Positions 51,829-63,180 of a stretch of DNA of 64,000 bases are shown here, piece by piece. Within the stretch, counting starts at the first letter, position 1; every line of letters starts with the position of its first letter. Under the pieces are notes generated by a model. The model was not told the DNA's origin, ran no database searches, and saw nothing but the letters and a program-made list of their open reading frames with translations. The translations under genes were made by a program, and so were the position numbers. Source of the DNA: Citrifermentans bemidjiense Bem (GTDB lineage Bacteria; Desulfobacterota; Desulfuromonadia; Geobacterales; Geobacteraceae); assembly GCF_000020725.1 (NCBI RefSeq), contig NC_011146.1, forward strand, positions 3,533,501-3,597,500. The letters are read 5' to 3'.

Positions 51829-54300
51829 TCAATTAAAATGCCCCCAAGGCATTGATACAATAACGGTACCTTCTTGTGCCAGTACCGCCTCTACTGTGCC
51901 TTCATGGTCGGTGCGGTAGACTCGGACACCGCGCCTTTGCAGCCGGGCGATGGTAGCGGGAGCGGGAAGGCGGAAGACATTCCCATATCCAGCTGAAATC
52001 ACAGCGTCTTTCGGAGCCAGCGCGGCTAGAAATGGGTCGCAGGTCGAGTACCTGCTGCCATGATGCGCCACCTTTAAGAGGGAAGAGCGCGAGAGCGTCC
52101 CCCGCGCCAGGAGTTCCCGTTCCCCTTTTTCCCCCAGGTCTGCGGCAAGAAACACCGACGCCGCCCCGTGGCTCAACCTGAACACCAGCGAGGAGTCGTT
52201 GGCGTCTCCGGAAGCAGGCGGGTCCGTCGACGACGGCCATAACGGCTGCACGGTCGCGCCGCCGGCGCTGAACTCCCCCAGCGCGCCGTTAACCCTGCGC
52301 ACCGGGACCCCGCGCGCGGCCAGGATCCACTTGAGCTGTCCGTACTCGTAGGAGGCAGACGGAACGCCGCTTTCCCAGAACTCCCCCACCTCGAACCTGG
52401 CGGCAAGATAGGAGACCCCCTGCAGGTGGTCAGGGTGCTCGTGGGTGAGCACCAGGTAGTCGATGCGCCGCACCCCCAAGGCGTTCAGCGCCGGCAGCAG
52501 CAGGCGCGGCCCGACCTTGGCCGACGCATCATTGGCATTCCCCCCGCCGTCCACCAGCATCCACTTCCCGTCCGGCAAATGGGCCAGCGTCGCGTCCCCC
52601 TGCCCCACGCTCAGAAAGTACAGGTGCAACAGCCCATCGCCGGCGCCGCCTGCCGGGATGGCACGCCAAACCAGCGCCAGGAGCAGGGGGGAGAGCGCCG
52701 CGAGCCGCTTGACCTTCGAGTCCGGGAAGGTGACCGCGCAAAGTGCCAGGCAGGCGAGCAGCAGGTCCAGCTTCCCCGGTGCGTATCCGGTCAAAACCGG
52801 GGCCCGGGAGAGGTATTCGATCACCCAGTCCGACATACGGACCAGCAGGGCTGCGAGCTGCAGCAGCGCCTGCGCGGCCGGTTCGGCGAGACGGCTCAAG
52901 GAAAGCGAGGCGAAGCCGGCGACGACCGAGCCGTACCCCATGAGCGGCACCACCAGCAGGTTCGCGACCAGCCCGACCAGGCTCACCCGCTGAAAGTAAT
53001 ACGCCACCGGGACCAGGGTCGCCAAGACCGCAGCCAGCGAGGCTGCCGCCAAAAGCCACAGCCAGCGCAGCAGCGCAGGGAGTTTGGTGACGGGCGCCGC
53101 CAGAGGGGGAGCGAGGACGACCAGTCCCCAGATGGCCAGGAAGGATAGTTGGAACGACACGTCGAACAAGTCCTGAGGGGCGAGGAACAAGATGGCGCAG
53201 GCGGCCAGCATGACGGTATTGACCGGATCCATCTCGCGCCTTAGATATAGCGCCGCCACCATCGCGCAGATCATCAGCACGCTTCTCAGCGTAGCCGGTG
53301 CCGCCCCGGACAGGAACAGGTAAAAGACCAGCACCGGCAGCACCAAAAGCGGAAGCACCTGCCTCAGGTTCAGGCGCAGGGCCAAGGGCTCGCAGCGGCG
53401 CGCCGCGAAGAACAGCAGCTGAAACAACGCCAGGAAGATGATCCCTATATGAAAGCCGGATATGGAGAGGATGTGGTTCACCCCGCTTCTGGCGTAGGCA
53501 TCCTGCAACTGCTCCGGCACATCCCCCTTGTCCCCGAGAAGCAGCGCCTTCAGCACGCCCCCATCGCTGCCGGGAACCTCCCTCATGACGAAGCGCCCGA
53601 GCGAAGCTGCCAGCCGGTCCATCCGGTGAGCCAGTCCCGTCCCCGAACGCAGCAGCACAATCTCCTCTGCCTTTAGTACGAAGCCGGTGGCGAAAACGCC
53701 TTGATAGGCAAGGCGGCGCGCCTGCTCCACCTCTCCCGGCAACCCCAGGTTGAGCGGCTTGCGAATCCTGGAGCGGAAGAGGATCCGGTCGCCGCTGCAA
53801 AAGGGCACCCTCCCCTCCCTGACGTAAACGAGCAGACGCCCCCGTGCTTCAGTCTCGACGGTTCCGGTCCGAAGCCGCTCCACCTGCAGATACAGCTTCG
53901 CGCCTCCAGTCACCGTACCCTCCGGGCGCTGGTCCACGACCCCCTCGACCAGCACCGGCCCAGCGCCGGCCACCGCGGCAAGGCGGTCGGCAGGGCGCAG
54001 AAACAAAGAGAGAGAAAGGGCGCCCCAGACGAAGAACAGCAGGGAAAGCGAGAGCCTAAAGGGGAAGAGGCTTCGGACGAAACAGGCGGGAAAGGTAATG
54101 GCGAGGAGCGCTATCAGGGTCCAGAACGGGGGGAGGGCATCGAGAAGATCGGCGCTGACCAAGCCGGCGACCAGGGAGGCAAGCGGTACCAGCAGGGGTC
54201 TCTCCAGAGGGCGCCTCCTCTTTTCCTTATTGCGGCCGCAGGCGGGTCTGCGGCGCAGGATCAACCACCGGGGTTTATCTACAGTTGATCCTTCCCACAA
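51829..54300 (-). CDS. comEC: ComEC/Rec2-type DNA-uptake channel protein
   Basis: About 820 residues. DUF4131 N-terminal domain, the competence (ComEC) multi-spanning membrane domain (SGVNHILSISGFHIGIIFL, RSVLMICAMVAALYL) and a C-terminal metallo-beta-lactamase domain (LTHEHPDHLQGVSYL, ADLGEKGERELL). It transports single-stranded DNA across the inner membrane in natural transformation. The first codon is uncertain: the frame opens at a TTG (54300) and no later Met occurs before the first membrane segment. Confidence 0.9.
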   Translation of the reverse strand: MWEGSTVDKPRWLILRRRPACGRNKEKRRRPLERPLLVPLASLVAGLVSADLLDALPPFWTLIALLAITFPACFVRSLFPFRLSLSLLFFVWGALSLSLFLRPADRLAAVAGAGPVLVEGVVDQRPEGTVTGGAKLYLQVERLRTGTVETEARGRLLVYVREGRVPFCSGDRILFRSRIRKPLNLGLPGEVEQARRLAYQGVFATGFVLKAEEIVLLRSGTGLAHRMDRLAASLGRFVMREVPGSDGGVLKALLLGDKGDVPEQLQDAYARSGVNHILSISGFHIGIIFLALFQLLFFAARRCEPLALRLNLRQVLPLLVLPVLVFYLFLSGAAPATLRSVLMICAMVAALYLRREMDPVNTVMLAACAILFLAPQDLFDVSFQLSFLAIWGLVVLAPPLAAPVTKLPALLRWLWLLAAASLAAVLATLVPVAYYFQRVSLVGLVANLLVVPLMGYGSVVAGFASLSLSRLAEPAAQALLQLAALLVRMSDWVIEYLSRAPVLTGYAPGKLDLLLACLALCAVTFPDSKVKRLAALSPLLLALVWRAIPAGGAGDGLLHLYFLSVGQGDATLAHLPDGKWMLVDGGGNANDASAKVGPRLLLPALNALGVRRIDYLVLTHEHPDHLQGVSYLAARFEVGEFWESGVPSASYEYGQLKWILAARGVPVRRVNGALGEFSAGGATVQPLWPSSTDPPASGDANDSSLVFRLSHGAASVFLAADLGEKGERELLARGTLSRSSLLKVAHHGSRYSTCDPFLAALAPKDAVISAGYGNVFRLPAPATIARLQRRGVRVYRTDHEGTVEAVLAQEGTVIVSMPWGHFN

Positions 54301-54558
54301 ACTAACCTGCGGCTGGACAGCCCCTGTTCACAGTTCGCCACTGAGCTAAAGCATTGAATTGACAGCTATTGATCACCGACTGAACCGCGCATGTGCATCT
54401 TTAGCACAGCGGCACTTGCAAAAGCTGCATCAAAATCCCGGTCGACACCGCCGACATTCTGACGCTATTACAGCAGGTTACAGGAAAACAACCGACTGTT
54501 GCGGTTTTGGTATGGCGGTTGAAAAGAAGAAACAAACGGCATATACGGGGGTGACACG

Positions 54559-55017
54559 ATGGGATACCGAGATCGCAGCACTGACGACAGGTCTGGAGCA
54601 TACGGCTACTGCATCATGGAAGTACGGCTCAGGAACAAGAACGCTCCGGCCGGCACGAAAGACGATCTGCGGTTAATGACCGTCGACAGCCACTGGGACA
54701 CCCTGCGCTTCGTCCAGGACAACATGGACGACTGCGTGCGCAACGTGGTGCGGCTCAAGCGCATGGAACCGGCAGCCGAGCAGCGGGTGGATGAAAGCGC
54801 GGCGCTGTTCGAGAGAAACCTGGAGCCGCTGATCTCTACGCTGGCGGCCGCCCAAGGGCAAGGGGTGATGGACAAGCTGTCGACGTCGTTGAAAAAGGCC
54901 CTCCTGCTCATGGTGATGGAGCGCTACCAGAGCGACCGGGAAAAAGCCTGCCGCGTGCTCGGCATCTCCCGCGAGAAGCTCGAAAAGGAACTGCAACTCT
55001 GCGGCGTTCCCCGCTGA
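54559..55017 (+). CDS. Small protein with C-terminal Fis-type helix-turn-helix
   Basis: 152 residues. The last 50 residues (LKKALLLMVMERYQSDREKACRVLGISREKLEKELQLCGVPR) match the Fis-type HTH used by sigma-54 activators, here without an AAA+ domain. The middle is helical. A weak ribosome site (GGGGGTG) precedes ATG; a shorter start at ATG 54616 is possible. Possible small DNA-binding regulator; targets unknown. Confidence 0.7.
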   Translation: MGYRDRSTDDRSGAYGYCIMEVRLRNKNAPAGTKDDLRLMTVDSHWDTLRFVQDNMDDCVRNVVRLKRMEPAAEQRVDESAALFERNLEPLISTLAAAQGQGVMDKLSTSLKKALLLMVMERYQSDREKACRVLGISREKLEKELQLCGVPR

Positions 55018-55033
55018 CGGGAACCTCCGTCGC

Positions 55034-55921
55034 CTAATAGTATTCTTCCTGATAAGAAGGGATCTCCGCGCACCAGCGGGGGTCCCTTTTTGCGTGTTGC
55101 AAGGCCGCATCCACGGTCTCGATCAGGCGCTCCCGGTCCTTGGGGTAGCTGCCGGCGAGGTTTAAAAAGTTGGAGACGTGGTTCGAGCGCAGGATGGTCC
55201 CCTGGGGGTGCAGCCCTTCCAGAAGGGCGCATGTTTCCAGCAGGATCTCTCCGTGGCTCAAAGGCTCGATCAGCTTCAGGAAGTCGTCGTTGTGGCGCTG
55301 GAACATGGTGAGCAGCGAGAAGTACTCCGGGGAAAGCGCGCTCACCCACTTTGCCGTGGCGGCGGCATGCTCGGCGCTACGTTTTCTGCCGGCAAGCCCC
55401 AGGATGGCCGTCACCGACAGCTTGATCCCAGCGCTCTTCGCCTTGCGGCACAGCTCCAGCATCTCCCCCGGCTCAAACCCCTTGTCCACTAGCTTGAGCG
55501 TCTCGGCGTCCCCGCTTTCCAGCCCGAAGTAGAGGATGCGCAACTTCTTGCCGCGCAGTGCGGCCAGCTCCTCGACGCTTTTGGTGCCGAGGCTGTTCGG
55601 TGAGGCATAGGCGCCAATCCGGGTCAGCGCGGGAAAGGTCTCTGCCAGCAAATCGAGGATCGACTCCAACCCCTTTTGCGGGTAGATGAGCGCGTCCCCG
55701 TCGGCAAGAAATACCCGCTTCACTTGGGCGCGGTAGCGCGGGGGGATGGAGCCGATCTCGGTGCGCACCTCGTCGAGGCTGCGGATGCGGAAGCGCTTCA
55801 TCTTGTACATCCCGCAGAACTTGCAGCTGTTCTGGGAGCAGCCGATGGTGATCTGGAAGATCAGGCTCCCCGCCTCTGAGGGGGGGCGAAAGAGCGGCTC
55901 GTCGTAGTTGAAGAAGTACAT
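55034..55921 (-). CDS. Radical SAM protein (CX4CX2C type)
   Basis: 295 residues. Fe-S cluster motif CSQNSCKFCGMY with four residues between the first two Cys, as in the uncharacterised elongator-like/biotin-synthase-like group, then a TIM-barrel pattern (FLADGDALIYP, RIGAYASPNSL, LYFGLESGDAETL). S-adenosylmethionine-dependent radical chemistry is expected; substrate unknown. Monocistronic, ends 17 bases from the Fis-like gene (convergent). Confidence 0.87.
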   Translation of the reverse strand: MYFFNYDEPLFRPPSEAGSLIFQITIGCSQNSCKFCGMYKMKRFRIRSLDEVRTEIGSIPPRYRAQVKRVFLADGDALIYPQKGLESILDLLAETFPALTRIGAYASPNSLGTKSVEELAALRGKKLRILYFGLESGDAETLKLVDKGFEPGEMLELCRKAKSAGIKLSVTAILGLAGRKRSAEHAAATAKWVSALSPEYFSLLTMFQRHNDDFLKLIEPLSHGEILLETCALLEGLHPQGTILRSNHVSNFLNLAGSYPKDRERLIETVDAALQHAKRDPRWCAEIPSYQEEYY

Positions 55922-56009
55922 GGCAGGTTCTCTCCATCCCGTGATGGTCCCGGTGCTGCGGACCCGCCCACCATACCGGAGTACCCCCCGCCGTTTCCAG
56001 AAAAAAGTG

Positions 56010-56537
56010 CTATTCCACCACGCGCAGCCCCTTGAGCGCCGCGGTAAAGGGTGCCGAGACGCCGACCTCCCCCTTGGGGAGCGCTGCCAGGTCGGTGATC
56101 CTGGCGAGAATCCACCCGTCCCCGCTTTCGTCCCTGATCACGACCAAAGCGCCGGGACGAAGATCGACGGCGGATGCAGCGCGGCTTTTCCAGTAGTGGG
56201 ATCCCATGACGACCGTGCCGTCTGGCTGCCTGACACAGCTTTGGGATGCTTCCGATTCCCCGGTCGCGGCAAGCTCCTCCGTGCAGGGGCGGACCCCCAG
56301 CCAGCCGTTGGAACCGATCTCCTCGTCTGCCACGAAATAGAGATGGTCGTCCTCGGGAAGCCTCTGCATCGCGGCCTCAGCCAATGCTGCTTCCACGCTG
56401 CGGTTTTCCTCCCGCACTCTCAGGGTCCGTTGCATGGTTCTCATAGTGTCCTCTACTGTGTTCAAGGACTCCAATGGATCTTCGGCATGGCAGGGGACAG
56501 TAATGGCAATAAATAGGAACATGACAAGAGCACGCAT
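56010..56537 (-). CDS. Uncharacterised exported protein
   Basis: 175 residues from ATG 56537 (GGAGG 6 bases before). Signal peptide (MRALVMFLFIAITVPCHA), then a helical start (NTVEDTMRTMQRTLRVREENRSVEAALAEAA) and a beta-rich C-terminal part (GALVVIRDESGDGWILARITDL) that looks like an SH3-like or agenet-type barrel. No named family recognised. Confidence 0.75.
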   Translation of the reverse strand: MRALVMFLFIAITVPCHAEDPLESLNTVEDTMRTMQRTLRVREENRSVEAALAEAAMQRLPEDDHLYFVADEEIGSNGWLGVRPCTEELAATGESEASQSCVRQPDGTVVMGSHYWKSRAASAVDLRPGALVVIRDESGDGWILARITDLAALPKGEVGVSAPFTAALKGLRVVE

Positions 56538-56836
56538 AGCCCACCTCCTCAAGCGATCTCATAGCAACATTACCATCCATTAATTTTCATTGCAACAGCA
56601 AGACATAAATTATTTTTCATGTCTATTACTGTCAGGAAGATACCGGCACAAAGACAGGGGGTTGGGAGTTCTGTGTATCAAGAAGGTTGTGGGATAGGGA
56701 TATGTCAGACGAGGAGGAAGAATCAGGTTTTATCTCCTTATGACAGAGTATGAAGACGCAGCCTGCCTTTAGTCTATGACAATAAGACGAGGGCACCTGC
56801 CTCTACAGGGTAAGCCGCCCGTAGCGCAGATAGAAA
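56538..56836. other. Intergenic region between exported protein and glyA
   Basis: About 300 bases without a convincing gene or repeat. It holds the leader of the exported-protein gene. Confidence 0.5.
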
Positions 56837-56863
56837 AAGGGGGGCGACAAGCTCGCCCCCCTT
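56837..56863 (-). terminator. Terminator after glyA
   Basis: 11-bp stem AAGGGGGGCGA/TCGCCCCCCTT, followed by TTTTTC on the minus strand, 27 bases past the stop. Confidence 0.88.
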
Positions 56864-56889
56864 CCCTTTGCTACTCTGGTTGCCGGTCT

Positions 56890-58137
<1,248 letters not shown>

Positions 58138-58171
58138 TTTGTTTCTCCTAAAAAGCGTGTTGAAATGAGAA

Positions 58172-58195
58172 AACGGGACTCCGGAGAGTCCCGTT
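58172..58195 (-). terminator. Terminator between rpiB and glyA
   Basis: 9-bp stem AACGGGACT/AGTCCCGTT, loop CCGGAG, followed by TTTC on the minus strand. Confidence 0.78.
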
Positions 58196-58230
58196 GTTGC
58201 TGGTAACGGATGCTGCTGGTTGGCGATAAA

Positions 58231-58686
58231 TCAGGAAAGCTTGGTTCCCAGTTGGCGTTCGACTGCGGCGATCTTGTCCAGGCGCCCCTGGTGCCTTCCC
58301 GCGGCGAACGCGGTGTCCAGCCAGGCGGCCACCATCTCGCGGGCGAGTTCTGTTTTCAGCACGCGCCCGCCGAGCACCAGTATGTTCGCGTTGTTGTGCT
58401 CCTTGGCCATGGTCGCCATGAAGACGTCCGTGGCAAGTGCCGCGCGTACTCCAGGGAACTTGTTGGCCACGATGGACATGCCGATTCCGGTGCTGCAGAC
58501 CAGGATACCCTTCTCCGCGCTCCCTTCCGAGACGCGGCGCGACACGGCCACCCCGAAATCGGGGTAGTCGACGGAGTCGCCGTTATGGGTGCCGAGGTCT
58601 TCGCAGGGAATCCCCCTCTGGTCTAGGAGGTTCTTGATCTCGTTCTTCAGCTCGAGGCCGCCGTGATCGCTGCCGAGGACTATCAT
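58231..58686 (-). CDS. rpiB: Ribose-5-phosphate isomerase B
   Basis: 151 residues, RpiB/LacAB fold. SDHGGLELK, GILVCSTGIGMSIVANKFPGVRAAL (catalytic Cys in VCSTG), NANILVLGGR. It interconverts ribose-5-phosphate and ribulose-5-phosphate. Two bases separate it from fabF, so it is the end of the fatty-acid operon. Confidence 0.95.
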   Translation of the reverse strand: MIVLGSDHGGLELKNEIKNLLDQRGIPCEDLGTHNGDSVDYPDFGVAVSRRVSEGSAEKGILVCSTGIGMSIVANKFPGVRAALATDVFMATMAKEHNNANILVLGGRVLKTELAREMVAAWLDTAFAAGRHQGRLDKIAAVERQLGTKLS

Positions 58687-58688
58687 GC

Positions 58689-59921
58689 CTACACCTTCTT
58701 AAAGAGCAGCGACGCATTGGTCCCGCCGAAGCCGAAGGAGTTGCTCATGGCGTACTCCACCTTGGCGTCGCGCGCGGTATTCGGGACGTAGTCCAGGTCG
58801 CACTCGGGGTCGGGATCCGTGTAGTTGATGGTCGGGGGCACCACGGAGTTCTGCATCGCCATGAGCGAGAAGCAGGCCTCTATGCCGCCGGCGGCACCGA
58901 GAAGGTGGCCGGTCATCGACTTCGTGGAAGATACCATTAGCTTGAAGGCGTGGTCGCCGAAGACGGTCTTTATGGCCGTGGTCTCGCCGACGTCGCCGTA
59001 CGGGGTAGAAGTGCCGTGGGCGTTGATGTAGTCGACCTGCTCCGGGTTGATGCCTGCGGTCCTGAGCGCCATCTTCATGCAGCGCGCCGCACCCTCGCCG
59101 CCGGGGGCGGGAGAGGTCAGGTGATAGGCGTCGCCGGAAAGGCCGTAGCCGACCACCTCGCCGTAGATCTTGGCGCCGCGTGCCTTGGCCGCCTCGTACT
59201 CCTCCAGCACCACAATGCCGGCCCCTTCGGAGAGGATGAAGCCGTCCCTACCCTTGTCGAAGGGTCTGGAGGCGCCTGCCGGGTTGTCGTTGTTGGTGGA
59301 GAGCGCCTTCATGACGGAGAAACCGCCGATCCCCAGGGGGGTCACGGTCGATTCGGTGCCGCCGGCGATCATGGCGTCTGCATCGCCGCGCTGAATCATG
59401 TGGTAGGCGTCGCCGATGGAGTGGGTGCCCGTAGCGCAGGCCGAGACGGAAGAGACGTTGGGTCCCTTAGCGCCGTACTTGATGGAGATGTGCCCCGGAG
59501 CCAGGTTGATGATCAGCATCGGGATGAAGAACGGGGAGATCTTCTTGTACCCCCCCTCCTGCAGCGCCGTGTGGTAGCGCTCGATGGCGGGGAGGCCGCC
59601 CAGGCCGGCGCCGACCAGGACGCCGACGCGCTCGGCGTTCTCTTCGTCGATGACGAGGCCGGAGTCTTCCATGGCGAAATGGGCTGCGGCAAGCGCGTAC
59701 TGGATGAAGAGATCCATCTTCTTGATCTCTTTTTTATCGATGAAATCCTCGGGGACGAAGTCCTTAACCTCACCCGCGATCTTCACCGGCAGGTCAGAGG
59801 CATCAAAACGGGTGATCGGGGCGATGCCGGACTTGCCAGCCACCAGTGCATCCCAGTTCTTGCCGTTTCCGGTCCCAAGCGGGGAAACCACACCGACTCC
59901 CGTAACAACAACTCTTCTCAT
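58689..59921 (-). CDS. fabF: 3-oxoacyl-ACP synthase II
   Basis: 410 residues. Catalytic Cys162 ([14 protein letters not shown]), His in [11 protein letters not shown] and [12 protein letters not shown]. Chain-elongating condensing enzyme of fatty acid synthesis. Downstream of acpP by 87 bases. Confidence 0.97.
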   Translation of the reverse strand: MRRVVVTGVGVVSPLGTGNGKNWDALVAGKSGIAPITRFDASDLPVKIAGEVKDFVPEDFIDKKEIKKMDLFIQYALAAAHFAMEDSGLVIDEENAERVGVLVGAGLGGLPAIERYHTALQEGGYKKISPFFIPMLIINLAPGHISIKYGAKGPNVSSVSACATGTHSIGDAYHMIQRGDADAMIAGGTESTVTPLGIGGFSVMKALSTNNDNPAGASRPFDKGRDGFILSEGAGIVVLEEYEAAKARGAKIYGEVVGYGLSGDAYHLTSPAPGGEGAARCMKMALRTAGINPEQVDYINAHGTSTPYGDVGETTAIKTVFGDHAFKLMVSSTKSMTGHLLGAAGGIEACFSLMAMQNSVVPPTINYTDPDPECDLDYVPNTARDAKVEYAMSNSFGFGGTNASLLFKKV

Positions 59922-60008
59922 ACTCTCAACTCTCCTTGGAAACTGTCTCGAACATGGCCGCCGAAACAGACGGCATGAAAAAGGGGAAGTAAAACTCCCC
60001 CCTGTCTA

Positions 60009-60242
60009 CTAGGTATGATCGGTGATGTAGTCGATTGCGTCCTGGACGGACTGGATTTTTTCGGCGTCTTCGTCAGAGATTTCGATTTCGAACTCTTCTT
60101 CGAGGGCCATTACCAGTTCCACGGTATCCAGCGAGTCAGCGCCGAGGTCATCCATGAAGGAAGACTCATTAGTCACCTGTGCCTCGTCTACACCAAGCTG
60201 TTCGGCAACTATTTCTTTAATGCGTTTTTCGATCGAAGCCAT
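60009..60242 (-). CDS. acpP: Acyl carrier protein
   Basis: 77 residues with the phosphopantetheine site Ser37 in [12 protein letters not shown]. Typical acidic four-helix carrier. GGAGG before the ATG. Confidence 0.98.
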   Translation of the reverse strand: MASIEKRIKEIVAEQLGVDEAQVTNESSFMDDLGADSLDTVELVMALEEEFEIEISDEDAEKIQSVQDAIDYITDHT

Positions 60243-60381
60243 CTATACCACCTCCATTTGATTGAAACGTTCAGACGATTTTGATTTTGTTCTGGTGAAG
60301 CCTGCTATTTCATAGCATGAAAAGTTAAATTTGCAAAAGGTATTTTTGGCGCTGAAAGTAAAAAGAATGCCGTTAGCCGGC

Positions 60382-61122
60382 TCACATGTACATGCCGCCG
60401 TTGACTGACAGGACGTGCCCGGTAATGTAGGCTGCCGCGTCCGAAACGAGGAACAAAACGGCCCCGGAGATGTCGTCGGCGGAGCCCAGCCGCCCCATGG
60501 GGATCTGCTCCTGGAGCGACTCGCGGGTCTTCTCGGAGAGCTCGCTGGTCATGTCGGTCTCTATGAAGCCCGGCGTCACCGCGTTCACCGTTACGTTCCT
60601 GCGGGCCAGTTCCCTGGCTACCGACTTGGTGAGGCCGATCATCCCGGCCTTGGAGGCGCAGTAGTTGGCCTGCCCCGGGTTCCCCATCTCGCCCACGACC
60701 GAGGAGACGTTGACGATCCTGCCGTAGCGCGCCTTGGACATGATCTTCGCGGCCTCGCGGGTACAGTTGAAGCTCCCCTTCAGGTTCACGTCGAGCACCG
60801 CGTCCCAGTCCTCTTCCTTCATCCTGAGAAGGAGGCCGTCCTTGGTGATCCCGGCGTTGTTCACCAGGATGTCGACCTTGCCGAAGGCGGCTACCGCCTC
60901 CTTGAAGAGCGCCTCGACCTCGGAGACGACGGAGACGTCGACCTTTACCGCGAGTGCACGGCCGCCGGCAGCTGCGATCTCGTCGGCTGTGCGCGCAGCA
61001 CCTTCCTTGGTGGTGGCGGTGACCACCACGGCGGCCCCCTGTAGCGCGAGCTTCAGCGCAATGGCGCGGCCGATGCCGCGGGAGGCGCCGGTAACTATCG
61101 CTACCTGTCCGTTCAAGCTCAT
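60382..61122 (-). CDS. fabG: 3-oxoacyl-ACP reductase
   Basis: 246 residues, classical SDR. GASRGIGRA near the N-terminus, NNAG, VSSVVGEMGNPGQANYCASKAG (Ser-Tyr-Lys), PGFIETDMT. Overlaps fabD by 4 bases. Confidence 0.97.
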   Translation of the reverse strand: MSLNGQVAIVTGASRGIGRAIALKLALQGAAVVVTATTKEGAARTADEIAAAGGRALAVKVDVSVVSEVEALFKEAVAAFGKVDILVNNAGITKDGLLLRMKEEDWDAVLDVNLKGSFNCTREAAKIMSKARYGRIVNVSSVVGEMGNPGQANYCASKAGMIGLTKSVARELARRNVTVNAVTPGFIETDMTSELSEKTRESLQEQIPMGRLGSADDISGAVLFLVSDAAAYITGHVLSVNGGMYM

Positions 61123-62054
61123 ATAGCCCCTCCTGTCAAAGCCTTAACGCCGGCCACGTCCTGCACGTTGAAGCTGGCGGTTTCCTTGTTGATCCTCTTC
61201 ACCAGGCCGGCGAGCACCTTGCCCGGGCCGATCTCGACGAAGTTGGTGACGCCGGCGGCGACGATCTGCTGCACGATCTGGTCCCAGAGGACCGGGGCGC
61301 AGACCTGCTCCACTAGAAGCGGCTTCACGCGTGCGGGGTCGGAGTTGGGCTTCGCCTCCACGTTGGTCACCACCGGGGTCGCGAGCGGGTTCACCTGCAC
61401 CGACTGAAGCGTCTCGGCCAGACGCTCGGCCGCCTTCTGCATCAGGGCACAATGGAAAGGGGCGCTGACCGGAAGGAGCATCGCCTTCCTGAAACCTTTG
61501 GCCTTGGCGATTTCGATGGCGCGGTTGACCGCCGCCGTGTGGCCGGCGACGACGATCTGCCCCGGCGAGTTGAAGTTCGCGGGAGAGACCACCTCGCCCT
61601 GCGCCGCCTCGGCGCAGATCTCGGCCAGCTGCTCGGCCTCGGCCCCCAGGATGGCAGCCATGGCGCCCACGCCGACCGGGACCGCGTCCTGCATGAAGCT
61701 GCCGCGCGCCCTAACCGTCCTCAGCGCGTCGGCGAAGTCGAGCGCGCCCGAGGCTACCAGCGCGGAGTACTCGCCCAGCGAGTGGCCAGCCAGAAACGAC
61801 GGGGTGAGCGGCGTCTCCTCCCGGAGGACCCTCAAGGCCGCTACGCTCGCCGCGAGGATCGCCGGCTGCGTGTTGGCGGTAAGCTTCAGATCATCCTCGG
61901 GCCCTTCGAAGCAAAGGCGCGACAGGGAGAAACCAAGCGCGTCGTCCGCCTCCTCGAAACTGATCCTGGCGCTCTTGAAGTTCTCCGCCAGCTCCTTGCC
62001 CATCCCGGCGTGCTGCGATCCCTGCCCCGGGAAAATGAATGCAAAAGATTGCAT
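61119..62054 (-). CDS. fabD: Malonyl-CoA:ACP transacylase
   Basis: 311 residues. FPGQGSQHAGMG, active-site serine in GHSLGEYSAL, His in SAPFHCALM. It loads malonyl groups on ACP. Followed upstream by fabH across a GC-rich palindromic gap. Confidence 0.97.
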   Translation of the reverse strand: MQSFAFIFPGQGSQHAGMGKELAENFKSARISFEEADDALGFSLSRLCFEGPEDDLKLTANTQPAILAASVAALRVLREETPLTPSFLAGHSLGEYSALVASGALDFADALRTVRARGSFMQDAVPVGVGAMAAILGAEAEQLAEICAEAAQGEVVSPANFNSPGQIVVAGHTAAVNRAIEIAKAKGFRKAMLLPVSAPFHCALMQKAAERLAETLQSVQVNPLATPVVTNVEAKPNSDPARVKPLLVEQVCAPVLWDQIVQQIVAAGVTNFVEIGPGKVLAGLVKRINKETASFNVQDVAGVKALTGGAI

Positions 62055-62091
62055 AAATTACCTCTTTTCTGTTTAGTGCAGCGACTGTGCA

Positions 62092-62179
62092 CCTCCCCCT
62101 GGAGGGGGGAGGCCGGGAGGGGGGAAGTCGTATCGAGCCGCTACGCGCCCCCTCCCTGTCCCTCCCCCTCCGGGGGAGG
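62092..62179. repeat. GC-rich palindromes between fabD and fabH
   Basis: Two hairpins with C/G-runs (CCTCCCCCTGGAGGGGGG near 62092 and CCTCCCCCTCCGGGGGAGG at 62161) within an otherwise compact operon. They may slow transcription or stabilise segmental mRNA. Confidence 0.7.
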
Positions 62180-62199
62180 GAACGTCGATGGGAGACTAT

Positions 62200-63180
62200 C
62201 TACCAGCGGATCAGGGAGGCGCCCCAGGTGAGGCCGCCGCCGAAGGCGTCGATAAGCAGGATGTCCCCTTCCTTGAGCCGGCCGGCGCGCACCGCCTCGT
62301 CCAACGCGATCGGGATCGACGCAGCCGAGGTGTTGCCGTAGCGGTCCAGGTTGACGAAGACGCGCTCGCCGGTGATGCCGAGCCTCTTGCCGATGGAATC
62401 GACGATCCTCTGGTTGGCCTGGTGCGGGATGAAAAGGGAGACGTCATCGGGGGTGAGCCCGTTTGCCGCAAGCGCCTCCTGGGCGACCTCGCCCATGGCG
62501 CGCACCGCCAGCTTGAACACCTCGTTCCCCTGCATGGTCAGGTAGACCAGGCGGTCGTCCAGGTTCTTCTGGGTCGCCGGGTTGCGGCTACCGGCCCCCT
62601 TCTGGTACAGGATCTCCCAGTAGTTGCCGTCGCTGTGCATGTGGGTGGAGAGGATGCCGCTCTCACCTTCGACCGCCTCCAGGACCACCGCGCCGGAACC
62701 GTCCCCGAAAAGAAGGCAGGTGTTGCGGTCGGTCCAGTCCACGATGCGGGAAAGGACCTCGGCGCCGATGACCAGCGCCTTTTTGACCTTGCCGGAAAGG
62801 ATGTATTTCTCGGCGGTGGCTAAGGCGTAGATGAAACCGGAGCAGGCGGCGGAGAGGTCGAAGCAGAATGCGTTGGGGGCCTTGATGATCTGTTGCACGA
62901 TGCAGGCGGTAGCGGGGAAGGGGAAGTCGGGGGTCAGGGTGCCGACCACTATGAGGTCGAGTTCTTCCGGCGCCACCCCCGCTGCCTCCAGCGCCCTTTG
63001 TGCCGCCAGCGCCGCGAAGGTCGAGGTGAACTCCCCTTCCGAGGCGATGCGCCTCTCCCGGATCCCGGTACGGGAGACGATCCATTCGTCGCTGGTGTCC
63101 ACCATTTTTTCAATGTCGAAATTGGTCAGTACTTTCTGCGGCACGGCGGAGCCGGTACCGGTGATCTTCGGACGAATCAT
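62200..63180 (-). CDS. fabH: 3-oxoacyl-ACP synthase III
   Basis: 326 residues. Catalytic Cys113 ([12 protein letters not shown]), His in [10 protein letters not shown], Asn in [10 protein letters not shown]. Starts fatty acid synthesis by condensing acetyl-CoA with malonyl-ACP. Its ATG overlaps the plsX stop (ATGA). Confidence 0.97.
   Translation of the reverse strand: MIRPKITGTGSAVPQKVLTNFDIEKMVDTSDEWIVSRTGIRERRIASEGEFTSTFAALAAQRALEAAGVAPEELDLIVVGTLTPDFPFPATACIVQQIIKAPNAFCFDLSAACSGFIYALATAEKYILSGKVKKALVIGAEVLSRIVDWTDRNTCLLFGDGSGAVVLEAVEGESGILSTHMHSDGNYWEILYQKGAGSRNPATQKNLDDRLVYLTMQGNEVFKLAVRAMGEVAQEALAANGLTPDDVSLFIPHQANQRIVDSIGKRLGITGERVFVNLDRYGNTSAASIPIALDEAVRAGRLKEGDILLIDAFGGGLTWGASLIRW

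Noticed and set aside
54411-54432. Possible sigma-54 site GGCAC...GC before the Fis-like gene
   Set aside because: Spacing is eleven rather than ten and the -12 element is poor.
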